From positions 2,642,116-2,706,115 of the forward strand of contig JAJEKV010000100.1 in assembly GCA_021234155.1 (NCBI GenBank): a DNA stretch of 64,000 nt. Direction: 5' to 3'. A model generated the notes under the pieces. It had not been told where the DNA came from. It made no database searches and worked only from the letters and a program-made list of their open reading frames with translations. How positions within the stretch are numbered: position 1 is the first letter of the stretch; the number at the start of each line of letters is the position of its first letter. Source of the stretch: Isoetes taiwanensis (Eukaryota; Streptophyta; Lycopodiopsida; Isoetales; Isoetaceae). Position numbers and translations under genes: made by a program. Below are positions 33,172 to 44,943 of this stretch, one piece after another.

Positions 33172-33672
33172 TCTGTAAATCAGAAGAAAGGGTGAAGAGA
33201 ATTGTCTGCAATAACAATACATCAAATATTTACACAAATTAACTCGTGCTTGGCGTGACACCTAAATTACTAGGCTCTGCCTAGGATTAATGCCTACACC
33301 ACGCTACGCGCGACAGTTTGCGCGACATGTATGGACAATAGTAATATGAAATAGATAAGAAAGGCATATTACTTTATCAAATTAAGTATGTCGCGATGGG
33401 CGCGACTCATACAAAATTATCCAATATTGCTGTTTGTGACATAACAGGTCTCCACACGTCAGCACATATACCATTTCGTATTTGTTGAATCAGTACAAAT
33501 ATATTTTCGTGATTCCAATCTCCGCAGTTTTTTTTTGTTCAATACTTTTTCTCGCGCAATGTGTTACCTAACCGGTTTGATGCATCTTAATGCTACCAAG
33601 GGAGTTCATGTCACGAGCAAGGCTTGGCCTTGAGCCTCACCAAAGCCCGGATATGGCACTTCAAAGACATAT
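33172..33672. repeat. 501-bp direct repeat, copy B
   Basis: This is the second copy of the repeat at 30656-31156, in the same orientation, 2.0 kb away. It is preceded by an A-rich (aat)n tract where copy A is preceded by the LINE poly(A). Confidence 0.9.
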
Positions 33673-34330
33673 TCCCATGAAATTCTAGGGAATCTTGACA
33701 AAATCTTCATATGTAATTTGACTTTTTATCTTGACCTTGATGCAATATATTGGCTTCACCTCATAGATTGGCTTTGATAGAACTACGTGGCTGCACTTTC
33801 ACTTTTGAAGTAGGTTTCATGGATTCGCCCACACATGCATTCCCTATATGAGATTTGATACAAATGGCAATGGCAGGGTAGGTACATTCCAGCGCTCCAG
33901 AATGCAGGGTAAAGATCCAGAATGCTGGGTAGAAGTGATTGTAAAATCTTGATGCCATTGTTTTTTTATGTTAACATTCTTTCAAAAGAAATGCGCCACA
34001 TGGCAAGGCACAATTGGCGGACAAGTGTGGAATGCACCTACCGTGTGTACAAGTCTTGAAATCCACCATGGCCTATATATAGCGATAATAGTAACGGAAA
34101 GGATCATTGGGCTTCGTTCTGCCCTGTCCTCCAATCAAAGCATGCCACATGGCAGTTTTTCTTTACCTGAAAAGAGACCAAGAACAGGAGCGATGCCCAG
34201 CGACTGCTTCAACGGATCTACTCTGCATTCAGACGTTTTTACCCTTGATTGAGTTTTTACCCCAGATTCGAAAATTTTACTCGCGATTCAAATTGCGAAA
34301 CGAAGCCCAAATGATCCTTTCCGTTAGGGC

Positions 34331-34409
34331 AAAGGCCCCGGCTTTGTTTTACCGGTCAGCGAGGCCTCCGGCCGGCCTTTCCTTCGGCAGCTTTCGTGCC
34401 GGGGCCTTT
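34331..34409. repeat. Small foldback upstream of DGAT2
   Basis: Twelve-bp arms, aaaggccccggc and gccggggccttt, enclose a GC-rich loop that itself holds ggcctccggccggcc. It lies about 330 bp upstream of the DGAT2 start codon, so it could fall in its promoter or 5' UTR. Confidence 0.55.
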
Positions 34410-34734
34410 CCCTTATACAAGAAACTTCACATCAAACTTCTTCAACTGGAATGATCTACCGGCGGAGCGGCTGCCGCCATCCACCATGATGCCATGGTGG
34501 GCAGACATTTTTCCTTCCATAATGTATTATTCAATGGTATGTAATTAGGCATTGTCGGTTGTATGTTGCCCAACTTCTTCCCCATATTAGCAAGATCGAG
34601 GCACGTACATATTTCGCTAAAATCCAGGCCGTCAATTTGAAGTCCACAATCGCACGCTGCAGGTTTTTTTCCCATTTTCGAAACGCTACCATGTATAAAA
34701 AAGAGGCGAATTTCTTTTCTTCGGAGCTGCGGCT

Positions 34735-37205
34735 ATGGCGGAAAACAATACCCAATTGGCTGCTTCTATCACTACCATCTCTGATTCTAGTCCTTTGCCA
34801 GAATCCCCAACTCAAAATAATAAGCCTTGCGGCTTTCTCAGCTTCATCGCCGTTCTAATTTGGCTTGGAGCTATGCATTTCAATACTGTCATGGCTCTGC
34901 TTGTTCTATTCAATCTCAGGAGACCTTGGGCTTACGCGTAATCTTGTTTCTACCCTCTTTCCTGGATTTCTGTTGCACTCAAAGTTTCCTGAATTTTTCT
35001 TTTCTTTTGACAGGATAATTGCGTTCTATGTGCTGTTGGCGTTTCTGCCAGCCGATCTCAATGATCCACGGGGAGTCTGGATTGCCAAGTATGTAGTTTT
35101 TATGCAGTTAATTCAATAAACGGGGCAATGTAAATTAGAAGCAGACCACTATTGTAAATCAGCATTTAAAGGACGCCTGTGGGATGTGGTATTTCCAGCC
35201 TTTTTTTTTGTGATTTGAGCTTAGATAGGGTGGATCAAGCAAAAAAAATGACCCAAAACAGTTGATTCTGGGCTGGAAACTCTGAAGGGTGGCCGGAAAC
35301 ACCACAAAAAAGGGCCGGAAATACCACATCCCGAACTCTAAATACGGGGATCCCATTTAAACTTTCTGTTAAAAAAAATTGAATTGGCACACACAATGGT
35401 GTTTAATGGTGTTTATTTGCCTGTTGAACGTGCATTCGTCCCAAACTGATATGAGTGCCTGATTCTAGATCCACCCTTTTTGTGTGTTGGTACTATAGAG
35501 ATGCTGTGATAGCGATAGCAGTTGATATTGTAAACCACTACAATATGAATGCATATAGGGTATGGGATAAAACTAGAGAGATTAAGGCCCACTAAAGATC
35601 CACCTTTTGGTGCATTGGGTAGCACTATAGAGTCCGTATTGTAACTAGAAACCGAGCACACACTCTTTTTGCTAAGGCTACTAATTGTATGTTGATTTTA
35701 GAATTATGTGTTGATTTATATTGCTTGTCTAAATTGTATATGTTAAGTGTTTTGGACCATGTTTGACATTATACCTCGACTTTTATAGGTTCATTGCCAA
35801 ATATGCACCTAGACATTTTCCTATGGTAGTGAAATTTGAAGACAAAAGTATACTGACTCCGAATCGCGCATTTGGTAACTCACCTTCTTGTGTTTTTTGT
35901 AATGCACTTCACATGAAGTTAATTTGATGTCATTTGTTTTTTTGTTTTTTTTTTTTGTTTTTTTTGTGTATAGTTTTTGCACTTGAACCTCATTCCGTGA
36001 TACCTATTGGAATGATGTCACTATGCTATTATGCTGGTTTTGTCACCTTCTCAAATATTCGAGGTCTTGGAAGTAGTGCGGTAAGCAATAAAGATAGATT
36101 ATCTTAGAACAACAATTACTAGCTCTTTCTAACAAATGAACTTTCTAGGAGCTAGTTCATTTTAACATCATGTATTAGTTCATTTTAACATCATGTATGT
36201 TTACTGAAAGATCTTTAATACACCACTATTGCGCCAAATCTGGACATGGACGGGTCTCGTTCTTGCATCACGAGAAGTCTTTACAAAACTCTTGAATGAT
36301 GGTTATTCTTGCATTCTTGTTCCTGGTGGTGTTCAGGAATGTCTATATATGGAACCTGGACATGAGGTTAGATAATAAGAAATATATACCATCTATTATA
36401 CTTGTGCATATTGTTATTGGTAACATTGTTTTATTTTACCTTCCAGGTAGTATTTTTGAAAAAACGATCTGGGTTTGTCCGCGTAGCTATTGAAACTGGA
36501 ACACCTTTAGTACCAGTATTCTGTTTTGGACAGGTAATCTATGTTATAGTCAAAAGCAAAGAATGAACAAGTGAGATACTAGAAGTATACAATATTTTCT
36601 TGAGGCTGTTAGTAGATTCATTTTGTAATGTGACGAGTTCTAGGAGCTACGTCGAAACAATAGTTGCCTTGTTTTTTTCTAGACAAATGTATACCGCTGG
36701 TGGAAGCCGAGAGGGGAATTCTATTCACGTGTATCAAGGGCAATTAAATTCACTCCCTTGATATTCTGGGGAATGTATGGGTACGTAACTTCACACTGTC
36801 ATTATCCATCCCCCATATGTAGTTTAAGTTCGAATTCCACTTCAAATAGAAAGCCCAACTATGTAAATTTTTGTGCCAGGTCTCCTGTTCCATATAAGCA
36901 TCCATTATATATTGTTGTTGGAAAGCCTATTGAAGTGACAAAGAATCCTAATCCCACTGGAGATGAGGTAATTTAGTTTGTCTTAGGTTTTACAAATTTT
37001 ATCTACAAAGTAATATTTATATATGTTGCTAAAGGTTGCTGCGGTACTTTCAAAATTTATACAAGCTATTGAGGAGCTATACCACAAGCACAAGGTGGCT
37101 GCAGGATTCCAGAATACAATACTTCAGTATATTGACAAATGTATGGCAACTTCATTCGCATTACCTTGTATTTGTGAATCAAGTCATAGGGTAGTGCTGA
37201 CATAA
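34735..37205 (+). CDS. DGAT2: Diacylglycerol O-acyltransferase 2 (plant type)
   Basis: This ER-membrane enzyme joins acyl-CoA to diacylglycerol to make triacylglycerol. Nine exons with GT-AG introns: 34735-34937, 35014-35088, 35789-35874, 35974-36080, 36211-36366, 36447-36533, 36683-36780, 36880-36967 and 37035-37205. They sum to 1,071 nt (356 aa) with all phases agreeing. A hydrophobic hairpin (about residues 33-80) carries IWLGAMHFN, the plant DGAT2 start of the membrane domain. Motifs in order: EPHS at 126-129 (the plant version of HPHG), VPGGVQE at 194-200, RSGFVRVA from 216, FCFGQ at 234-238, and VVGKPIEV at 283-290. The C-terminus is about 25-30 residues longer than in Arabidopsis DGAT2. 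The start chosen is the only ATG giving the N-terminal block upstream of the membrane hairpin. No lesions are seen. Confidence 0.95.
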
Positions 37206-38500
37206 GCAAACTATTGTTAGCTTTTGTACATGTCTATTTAGGTGTCGAGCAGGAGCATGAAGAAACTTGCATATTCATTTCCACTTCCAGATGGATATTC
37301 ATTTCTATATCCATTTTTCCCATTTGTTGTATAAAGATACCATCATTTAATACAGAAAAAACAATTATTTTCTCAAACTGGTGCTCTTACCTTTTTAAAG
37401 TTGAAAATGCCTCAACCATAGGTTCAATATTGAAGACCCATAAGGTCTGCAAAAGATCCTGTGGGGTCTTTTTTTAAAGTAAGCTTTTTTTAATGGTTTG
37501 AATTTGTTTGTTTTTTTTTTTTTTTTTTTTTTTTTGTTAATGGTTAATTTTAGAAAGTGGGATTGTTCTTTTTTTGGTCGCGACCCTCAGGCCTTGCAAT
37601 TCATGCATCCGCCACAACCACCGCGCAGGTATCTCTTGCACAAGCATGAACAACGATGGCTTTCTTTGCACAGCGATGGCTTTTTTGAACAAAGTTTCTT
37701 GAACAGGGTTTTCTTGAACATGCTTTCTTGAATAGGATTTTTTGAACAGGGTTTTTTGCACCGTCGAACCGGACTTGAAGCTCTGGTCTAGGATGCGATT
37801 CTCGCTCGCTTACGCTCGCTTACGCTTAGGCTCGTCCGGCATCGAAATTTGTTCTGTTCTGCTTTGCTTCATGATTCATTGTTGGTAGTGTGCTTTGAGA
37901 AGAATCAAACAATATATTTTGACAATGTGTTTTATGATTTTGAGGCAGGAGGTTTCGGTGATGCTCGTCCCCGTACTTGTGAATTCCAGTGTTTGCTGTA
38001 GGTAGCATGCATTGCCAATACACGATGGATTTTATGGATTTTATGTATTTGTTATGTTTCAATGGTTTCAATGACATGTATTTTATTTTTTTCCAATGGT
38101 CAATTAACGAGAAACAAAAAAAAAAAAGAACTAGGGAAGCACTTAGACATAAGGAAGCACTTAGACATAGGTTGTTTAATATGTGGCCATTTTGAGGTCT
38201 AATACTTCAAAAAAAAATACTTCTAGAAAAAAGAAAAAAACATGTCATTGCAAAATCGAATACGCAAAAAAGAAGGAATTGTATCAATGCATCCCTTGCA
38301 TACACGTGCCAGTTGGCATACACAAGTTTTCAATAATTTTGCATATGCAATGTGCAATATAAAGCATTCTTCTCAAGCTAAAGTCCCATATTTCCACTTG
38401 GTGACCACTTCCTCTGCATAGCATACAACATTTTTAGCACCCCCAATCATTGACCCTCTTGTCTACCGGCTGGTTCCAATTTGGGCTCCATGTATTGATT
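37206..38500. other. DGAT2 3' flank; poly(T) tract, no gene
   Basis: The gene's 3' UTR is followed by a poly(T) run of about 27 bases at 37509-37535, which could be the tail of a minus-strand retroposon. Short frames up to 38.2 kb do not resemble proteins. Confidence 0.45.
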
Positions 38501-38505
38501 TTTCA

Positions 38506-39383
38506 TTATCCATAGTGTCCCCTTTTATAGAAGAAAGCATATTTGTCTACCTTGTTGGCTCCATGCACTATAACATTTGTCTTGGCCATGCTTACTTTCA
38601 TGTCCTTGATGTCATAGAAAGAGGCTAGAGTATCCAAATGCTTTTGCATCCTTTGCATACTTCTTGATAGCAATACAATGTCATCACCATTAAATTGCAG
38701 CATAATAACATATCCAACCAATGCAATCCACCTCCAAGTTAGGCTATAGGTCTCTAGTTCGTTTATAAACAATCGAAATAATGTAGAGGAGAGAGGACAC
38801 CCTTATTTGACTATAATATTACTCGCAATTAAATTCGGGCAGTCTTGAGACAGGGGGGACAAAAGCTCTACCAATACCTTCTCATGAAGAGTCTTCGCTT
38901 CTTTTTGGAGACCAATGGGTACGTCGAAGGTCTCCCATCTTTGCCATAAGCACCTCCTCTGCACCATGTCAGAGGCTTTTGTGAAATCAACAAAAGTAGC
39001 AAATATTGGTCTTTTAGTACCTTACACGGATGCTTGTCCTTGTGTTCTTACATTGTGTTCTTCTACCCATCTACTTATTTTGTCATCCAGTATTATGGCA
39101 AACAACTTAGAAAGAAGGCTATTAAGCATTATCATGTGACAATTATTGGAATATGTCTCATCCCCCTGCTTTATGCAATGGAATTAACTCTACTTACATG
39201 CCAAGATGGCGGGAGCCCTTCTTGCAAGGCCGCATTGAACATCAAGGTGAGGATCTCTAATGTTAGCTCTCCGACCCATTTAATCATTTCAGAGACTACC
39301 CTTTAGCTATCAACAACCTTCCGATTGAATAGCTTTTGTAAATTTCCATGGATATCCTCAACTTGAAATTGCAAAGCATTATC
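38506..39383 (-). pseudogene. RTE-type LINE RT fragment (interrupted by a later LINE)
   Basis: Minus-strand frames include MVQRRCLWQRWETFDVPIGL, a CPLSSTLFRLFINELET segment, and LQFNGDDIVLLSRSMQRMQK with the GDD form of the RT YXDD box, then a FYDIKDMKVSMAKTNVIVHG segment. Multiple stops and shifts make it dead. Its 5' continuation lies beyond the full-length LINE at 39384-46441, which inserted into it: joining across the duplicated target gives a continuing open phrase (DALQFQVEDIHGNLQKLFNR). Confidence 0.65.
39365..39383. repeat. Target-site duplication, 3' side of the full-length LINE
   Basis: gaaattgcaaagcattatc, 19 bp, is repeated exactly at 46442-46460. The LINE poly(A) (poly(T) on the plus strand) begins at the next base. 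Confidence 0.95.
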
Positions 39384-39600
39384 TTTTTTCTTTTTTTTTT
39401 TTTTTTTTTGAAGGCAGTGTATATTAAATATGTATAATAAAGGTACAAAAGGGAGCAATGAGAGCTCTTAACTTTTAGGAGGTAACCTTTAGGAAAGGGT
39501 AGGTTATTGACCCTGAAAAAACCAACTATCCCAAATCAAACAACAGTTAAAAGTTTATGGAAGTTGCAGGTGTAAACTGGTAGTAGTTAAAGCCGGAGGC

Positions 39601-39948
39601 TTAGTGATCACCCGAGAACCGTCTTTTCTTGGGCTCTCTCTTGGAGTGGTCTTTTCTTCCCATTCCCTTGTTGGCTACAATGAAAAGGCAGTAGGGGCAT
39701 TTGCATAAATGAGCCTTTCCTGGGTTGAATCTGTCCTTCTTATCTTTTGCACTGCATAAGATGTATCTTTTTTCGTCATAGTAAGAGAGGCAGGCGCAGT
39801 TGCAACTACAGTCTTCGCCATGTCCATTTGGTACTTCAACTCCAAATTGTGTCAACCAGAGCGCATTTGCATGGAGATTCATTCTCTTCCACCTTAGTCT
39901 TTTGAACATAATCAAAGTATTACCTGAAAATAAGGAAAAAACCAACAT
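39601..39948 (-). pseudogene. Cys-rich C-terminal segment of the LINE
   Basis: Downstream of the zinc-binding domain of ORF2 the frame encodes GEDCSCNCACLSYYDEKRYI, then LCSAKDK...HLCKCPYC. It has nine cysteines and a histidine in about 50 residues, then a basic end (KDHSKREPKKRRF) and a stop about 190 nt before the poly(A). It looks like a metal-binding domain. A one-base shift separates it from the zf-RVT frame, so it was probably the true C-terminus of ORF2. A pyrimidine-rich tract ending ttttcag precedes it, which also allows a spliced origin. Confidence 0.5.
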
Positions 39949-40003
39949 AAGTAATTATGTACCTTATTGCTGATTTCCATATACCTCAAGGACCCAGTTA
40001 ATA

Positions 40004-43000
40004 TCATATTGGGTCTGCAGCAATGATGGCAAGAGGCCATATAATTTCCTCCTTAAAGATTAAGGAGTTTCTACCCTTCCACATTCTCCACATGAGAATA
40101 TATCTTCTCCACTCAATAGGGTTTTCAGGGAAGAAGAATTCTGTGATATGCATATTAGAAAGGCCTGGAATGTTCGGGCTCAGATTCAGCCAGACTCCGT
40201 AACCCATTCTCCCCCATAGGCACTCTTTAAAAAGGTGTGCTTCATCTTCTTGATCCTGCAAGCATCTAACACAGATATCAGAGTTAGACATATTAAGCCT
40301 CCATCTCTTACTGTTTGTGGCAAGGGCTTTATGCCAAAGTTGCCACATAAAAGCTTTGATTTTAGGATGAATTGGGCTCTTCCACATAAATTTCAGTTTT
40401 TCGAACCCCCCTGTCAGTTCGATGTTCCATTTCGAATGAATGGTAACTTCTTGGTCTCTATTGAGGTACCTCGTAAGCTAAAGTGACTTTTATAACCACA
40501 AAACCCATTAATGTGCCGTAAAACATTAGTATCATGCCAATCTCCATAAGCCAATCTTTGAGTAATACTATTGAAAAGTCACCGAGTCATCTCCTAGATC
40601 TGCAAGACTGGAATCTTGGTAAACAAATTCATCCATAATATCACTTATGTAGATAACTCCCCGTTGAGTCCATTGCTTGGCTAACTTAGGAAAGTTAGTG
40701 GCAAGACAAATGTTAGGGTTATCCGTAATCGAGAAGGGCTCCAAAATATAGGTCGGGTCCCGTGAAAGTCCTTCTTTCCAAGTATACATACCTCTAACCT
40801 TCAACCATGCCCTAATCCACTTCTTAATAATTAAAGGCATATTGGTAGGGATAGTAAAGTCGAAGTAGATACTATGAGGAAGTCGTGATATTAAGATTTC
40901 TCCAGCCAAAGGGGTGGCATTTCTTAATGTAATAGGAGATGAGAGTACTCACAGGGTGATTAATCTGGTTATTACAGGCCCTAAAGAAGTACTTTGCAGC
41001 CAAAGCAGTGGCCTGCTTCTCAATGTTTATGACCCCCAGACCCCCCATTCTTTTGTGCTTGCAGCATTCTTCCATAGAAATAGGAATCCAACATCTTCTG
41101 CTTGATCCACCTGCTATAAACCTTCCAATGATGCTCTGCATTTTTGTCAAGACTTTCTTAGGGGCCATAATGATGGAGGATTGATAGACCTGAGAGGAAG
41201 AGATGACCGAGTTCGCCAGAATAGCTCTCCCATTTTTGGATAGAAACTTGGAATTAAGGGAGTCAACCTTTTTATAAAATTTATCAATTAAATCCTCCCA
41301 AAGATCACAAGCATTAACTCTAATAGCAAAGGGGATACCTAGAATTTTAGTTTTAGTATTAGGGGAGAGATACATACAACCCAGTCTTGCTGCAGCAAGC
41401 TCATCCTCCTCTTGATGCCTCGAAATCAACTTGGTCTTGACAGGATTGATTCTACATCCCGAGCATTTGCCAAATTCTTCCAGAGTGGCCAGAGTATTCT
41501 GGATGGATTGGTCCTCCAAATGTAGAAATAAGAATGTGTCATCTGCAAAGTGGACATTAAGAATCTCACCATCCTCCTGAGAGGGAAGCCTAAGACCCTT
41601 GATTAGGTGAAGATCCTTTGCTCTTTTAAGGTTGCTATTTAATCCTTCCATTACAATAAAAAAAAGGAAAGGAGCAAGAGGGCATCCCTGTTTGACCCCC
41701 CTTTTGATGTCAAAAAAAGGGCTACATTCACCATTAATGAGAACAAAGAGATCTGAATTTTTAAGGATGCCTTGGAAGATTGAGATTATCTCCTCGAGAG
41801 AATCCAAATTTCCTCTGACAAAGACCAAAGAAAGAAAAGCCCAACTTACAATATCAAAAGCTTTTGTGATGTCCAAATTTTGGAGGCCAATTGACCGGTT
41901 GGAATCTTTGGCCCAGGAGATACCCAAAGATGCAAAGCAGAACATTGTCAAGAATATACCTTCCTCTTAGATAAGCACTTTGAGTGTTACCGATAACTTC
42001 CTCCGGATAGGTTTAAGACGAAGCAGCCATAGTACCCGAAATTAACTTATACACCACATTGGTCGAGATATTGGTCATAGAAGTCGAGAACGTAGTAGGG
42101 AGCTCCATCTTCGGATAAGAGCAATTAAACTTGTGTTGATCCCGGCTGTCAAGCTGCTTGGTGATCAGGAATTCATTGGCCAAAGAGACAATGTCCATAC
42201 CCAATATGTCCCAAGACTTCTTGAAGAACTCAGCTGGGAGGCCATCAGGGCCTGGGGTCTTGCCATTCTCCATCTCCTGCAGAACTTTCAACATTTCCCC
42301 CCAGGTGAAGGGCCTAGAAAGAGTGTCATTCATGTGCTCAGTAACCTTCTGCTGGATAGACACAAAATTTTCAATGTCTTCTCTACTTATATTTTCCTCA
42401 GTTCCCATGATTCTGGAGAAATGAGTTTTGGCAGCACATTTGAGCTGTGTGTCGTTATCGATATTGTTGCCTTCCCAAAGAATGCTATAGATATGATTTC
42501 TTTTCACTCTTCCCTTAGCCTTAATGAAGAAGTACTTAGAATTGCTTCTCTCATCTTCCTTTAACTCCTTTACCTTTGCTTTGATCTTCCAACCCCTGGC
42601 AATTCTTGTTTCTTCTCTTTCGATTAGGATCTTGATCTCATCCTTTTGTTGTCCACTAGCCGAGTCTAACTGAGTTCTGAGGTCCTGCAGATGGGCAGTA
42701 TTACTTCTATGGATCTCTTTCCCCCAAATCTTGAGCCAATTCTTGATCCTCTTAGAGACTCTAACCCACCAATCCATCCAACCTCTATTACCCCTAGGCT
42801 TAACCTTCTGAGAGATGATCTGTTGAAGGTTATGCAAAAAGTCATCCTGATCCAAAAGATTAGTGTTTAATTTAAAATAAGAATTCCTCTTTCTCTGGGG
42901 ACTATTACCACATATGCTAATAAGCTGGGGGAAATGGTCAGAAAGAGTGTAGTTGGTGAGGTTAGTGACCCTAGTGCTGTTACACCAAAGGGATTCACTG

Positions 43001-43629
43001 AGATAGAACCTGTCATGGAGGCAGCAAACAGGCTGAGCTCTGTGATCATTCCAGCTATAGGAGTGAGGAATAACTCTGGCGAAAGAGAGGTGGTGAGAGT
43101 AAAGGAGAGCATTCCAGCTTGAGAATTCATTGTCAGTCAAAGGTCTGAAGTTGGCGCTCCTCATATAGCTATGAGTAACCATATTAAAATCACTTGCTAA
43201 AATGCAATCATCATAAGGAATTCTCTCAAGACTTCTATTAATTACATCCCAAAGGCCAATTCTATCAGGGGGCTGGTGGTATGCATAAACATTAATAAAG
43301 ACAATTCTTCTCATTCCAACTTTTCCATGGATAATCTGCCATCTCCTACTATTGTCATTAACCATCTGAATATCCTCCATGTTGAGTCTGTTGTTCCAAG
43401 CAATGGTTATGCCTGCAGAAGTGTTGTTAGCTTTAAGAGACCAATGCTGAAAGTTGACAGGCAGAACATCTCTGATTACATAGTTAATATTATCATCATG
43501 AATTTTATGCTCTTGGAAAAAAATAAAATCTAGATTCATAGAGCTTAGGCAAACCTTTAATCTACCTCTCTTGTTATTCGAATTGATGCCTTGGATGTTC
43601 CAAGTAATGCCTTTAAGACTTAAATCCAT
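40004..43629 (-). pseudogene. LINE ORF2: endonuclease, reverse transcriptase, zf-RVT
   Basis: The ATG at 43629 starts MDLSLKGITWNIQGINS, an AP-type endonuclease (FFQEHKIHDD, VFINVYAYHQPPDR, LASDFNMV, TLSDHFP over about 43600-42890). The RT follows: NGKTPGPDGLPAEFFKKSWD near 42260, NTQSAYLRGRYILDNVLL near 41980, LDITKAFDIVSWAF near 41870, KRGVKQGCPLAPFLFF near 41700, and catalytic FADD (in place of the usual YADD) near 41550. The zf-RVT domain is at about 40387-40200 (CVRCLQDQEDEAHLFKEC). At least four frameshifts (near 42010, 40900, 40560 and 40400) break the frame, so no active protein is made. Its ATG lies inside the end of ORF1, overlapping by 17 nt. Confidence 0.9.
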
Positions 43630-44868
43630 TAGAGAGGGTCTTTCTTGGGGATCTTCTTAGGGGTCCCATGGTAAAATCTTTAGGGCTTTTCTTCCCCCTT
43701 TTTCTTCTGCTGTTAACTATTGACCAAGTCACATCTTCCAGGTTGGAAGTCTTATTGATGACCTGTATGTCAGAGTCGTCCTCTGAGTCTTCCTTCCTGA
43801 TCTCTTCACAAGAACCAAAGTTATCATTTAAAATACCAAGATCCAAAGTCGAGATGCTCATATTAGTAGGGTCAACCCTGATAACCACCTTGGATGGAAA
43901 TTGAAATATGATGCCTTTATCAGGAAAAAACATACCATGGTGATCTTTACATACATTATATTCCACCCTGGTTTGGTTGGCCTCTCTTCGAGTAACCTCT
44001 TTGCTGATGATACCATCAGCCTTGTTGATGTGATTATTCTCCATGATCTTGGATTTAGGTCTCCAGACCTGCCTACCATGATTTGTTTCCACCTCCTTTT
44101 GCATCTTAGTCTCCTTATTCTCTTTAGGAGGAGGAGAGAAATTAGCTAGAGGCATCTTAGAGTAGGAAATGTTAAGATTAAAAATGCCTCTATTGGGAAT
44201 TTTGCATGGAATGCAGTCCTCCCAGTTAGAATAAATCTTTTTCTGGATACAAACAGAGGGGAAACTAGTCTGGGGGATAGAGATCTGAATAATTTCTCCT
44301 AAGCTACTAGCAATGGTTCTAAGATGGGAGACAGTCCAGCATCCCATAGGCAAATTTGTGCAAGATATCCAGGTGGTAGTAGCAATTGTAGAGAAATCCC
44401 CTGGAATATAGAAAGGATCCCATTTCATAATGTAGACTGGATATCCTGAGATAGAAGAGATCTTTCTGATGAGAATTTGAGGGACACATTTCTCTTCTTT
44501 ACAGATAATTTGAAAAGTCTTATCATCCAGCTTGAGGATAGAAAGAATAGGAACTAGAAGAGTCTTGGTAATCCAAAGATTTCCACAAATGCTTAAGGGA
44601 GGGCATTTTTGGGGGAAATGGGTAAGGATCCCATGATTGGAATATCTGACCTTGGCCAAGTTATCAGCAATATCACACAGGTCAAGAATGCCCTCATCCT
44701 TATTGGTTACTTTACCTACATTTCCTGGATCAGTAGCAATATTAGTAATTCAAAAGAATTGAGTAAAGCGTTCTTGTAGGAGTTACCATTGATTTTGTCA
44801 TACTTCCCCATAATTGGAACTGAGGACTTCAGAGATTGCTTGGAGACTTTCGTTTTATTTTTGTCCAT
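43613..44868 (-). pseudogene. LINE ORF1 (gag-like), one frameshift
   Basis: The ATG at 44868 gives MDKNKTKVSKQSLKS and a NSYKNALLNSFE segment, then a single-base shift near 44745 breaks the frame. The remainder (44745-43613) is one long frame: DPFYIPGDFSTIATTTWISC, then CWTVSHLRTIASSLGEIIQI, the DUF4283-like RNA-binding region of plant L1 ORF1, followed by a basic tail (RRKRGKKSPKD). A zinc knuckle is not evident. It ends at 43613, 17 nt inside ORF2. Confidence 0.75.
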
Positions 44869-44943
44869 ATTTTGCTCCTTGATGTCGGGTACGCTTATGG
44901 CGTCGCTAGCTAGCACAATCCGGTCGGGTGAAAGTAACCATTA

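Noticed and set aside
30656-33672. LTR retrotransposon bounded by the 501-bp direct repeats
   Set aside because: No TG...CA ends, primer-binding site, polypurine tract or retroviral-type frame lies between the copies.
42133-43130. Plus-strand frames opposite LINE ORF2
   Set aside because: Antisense of a clear endonuclease/RT frame, with no protein-like features.
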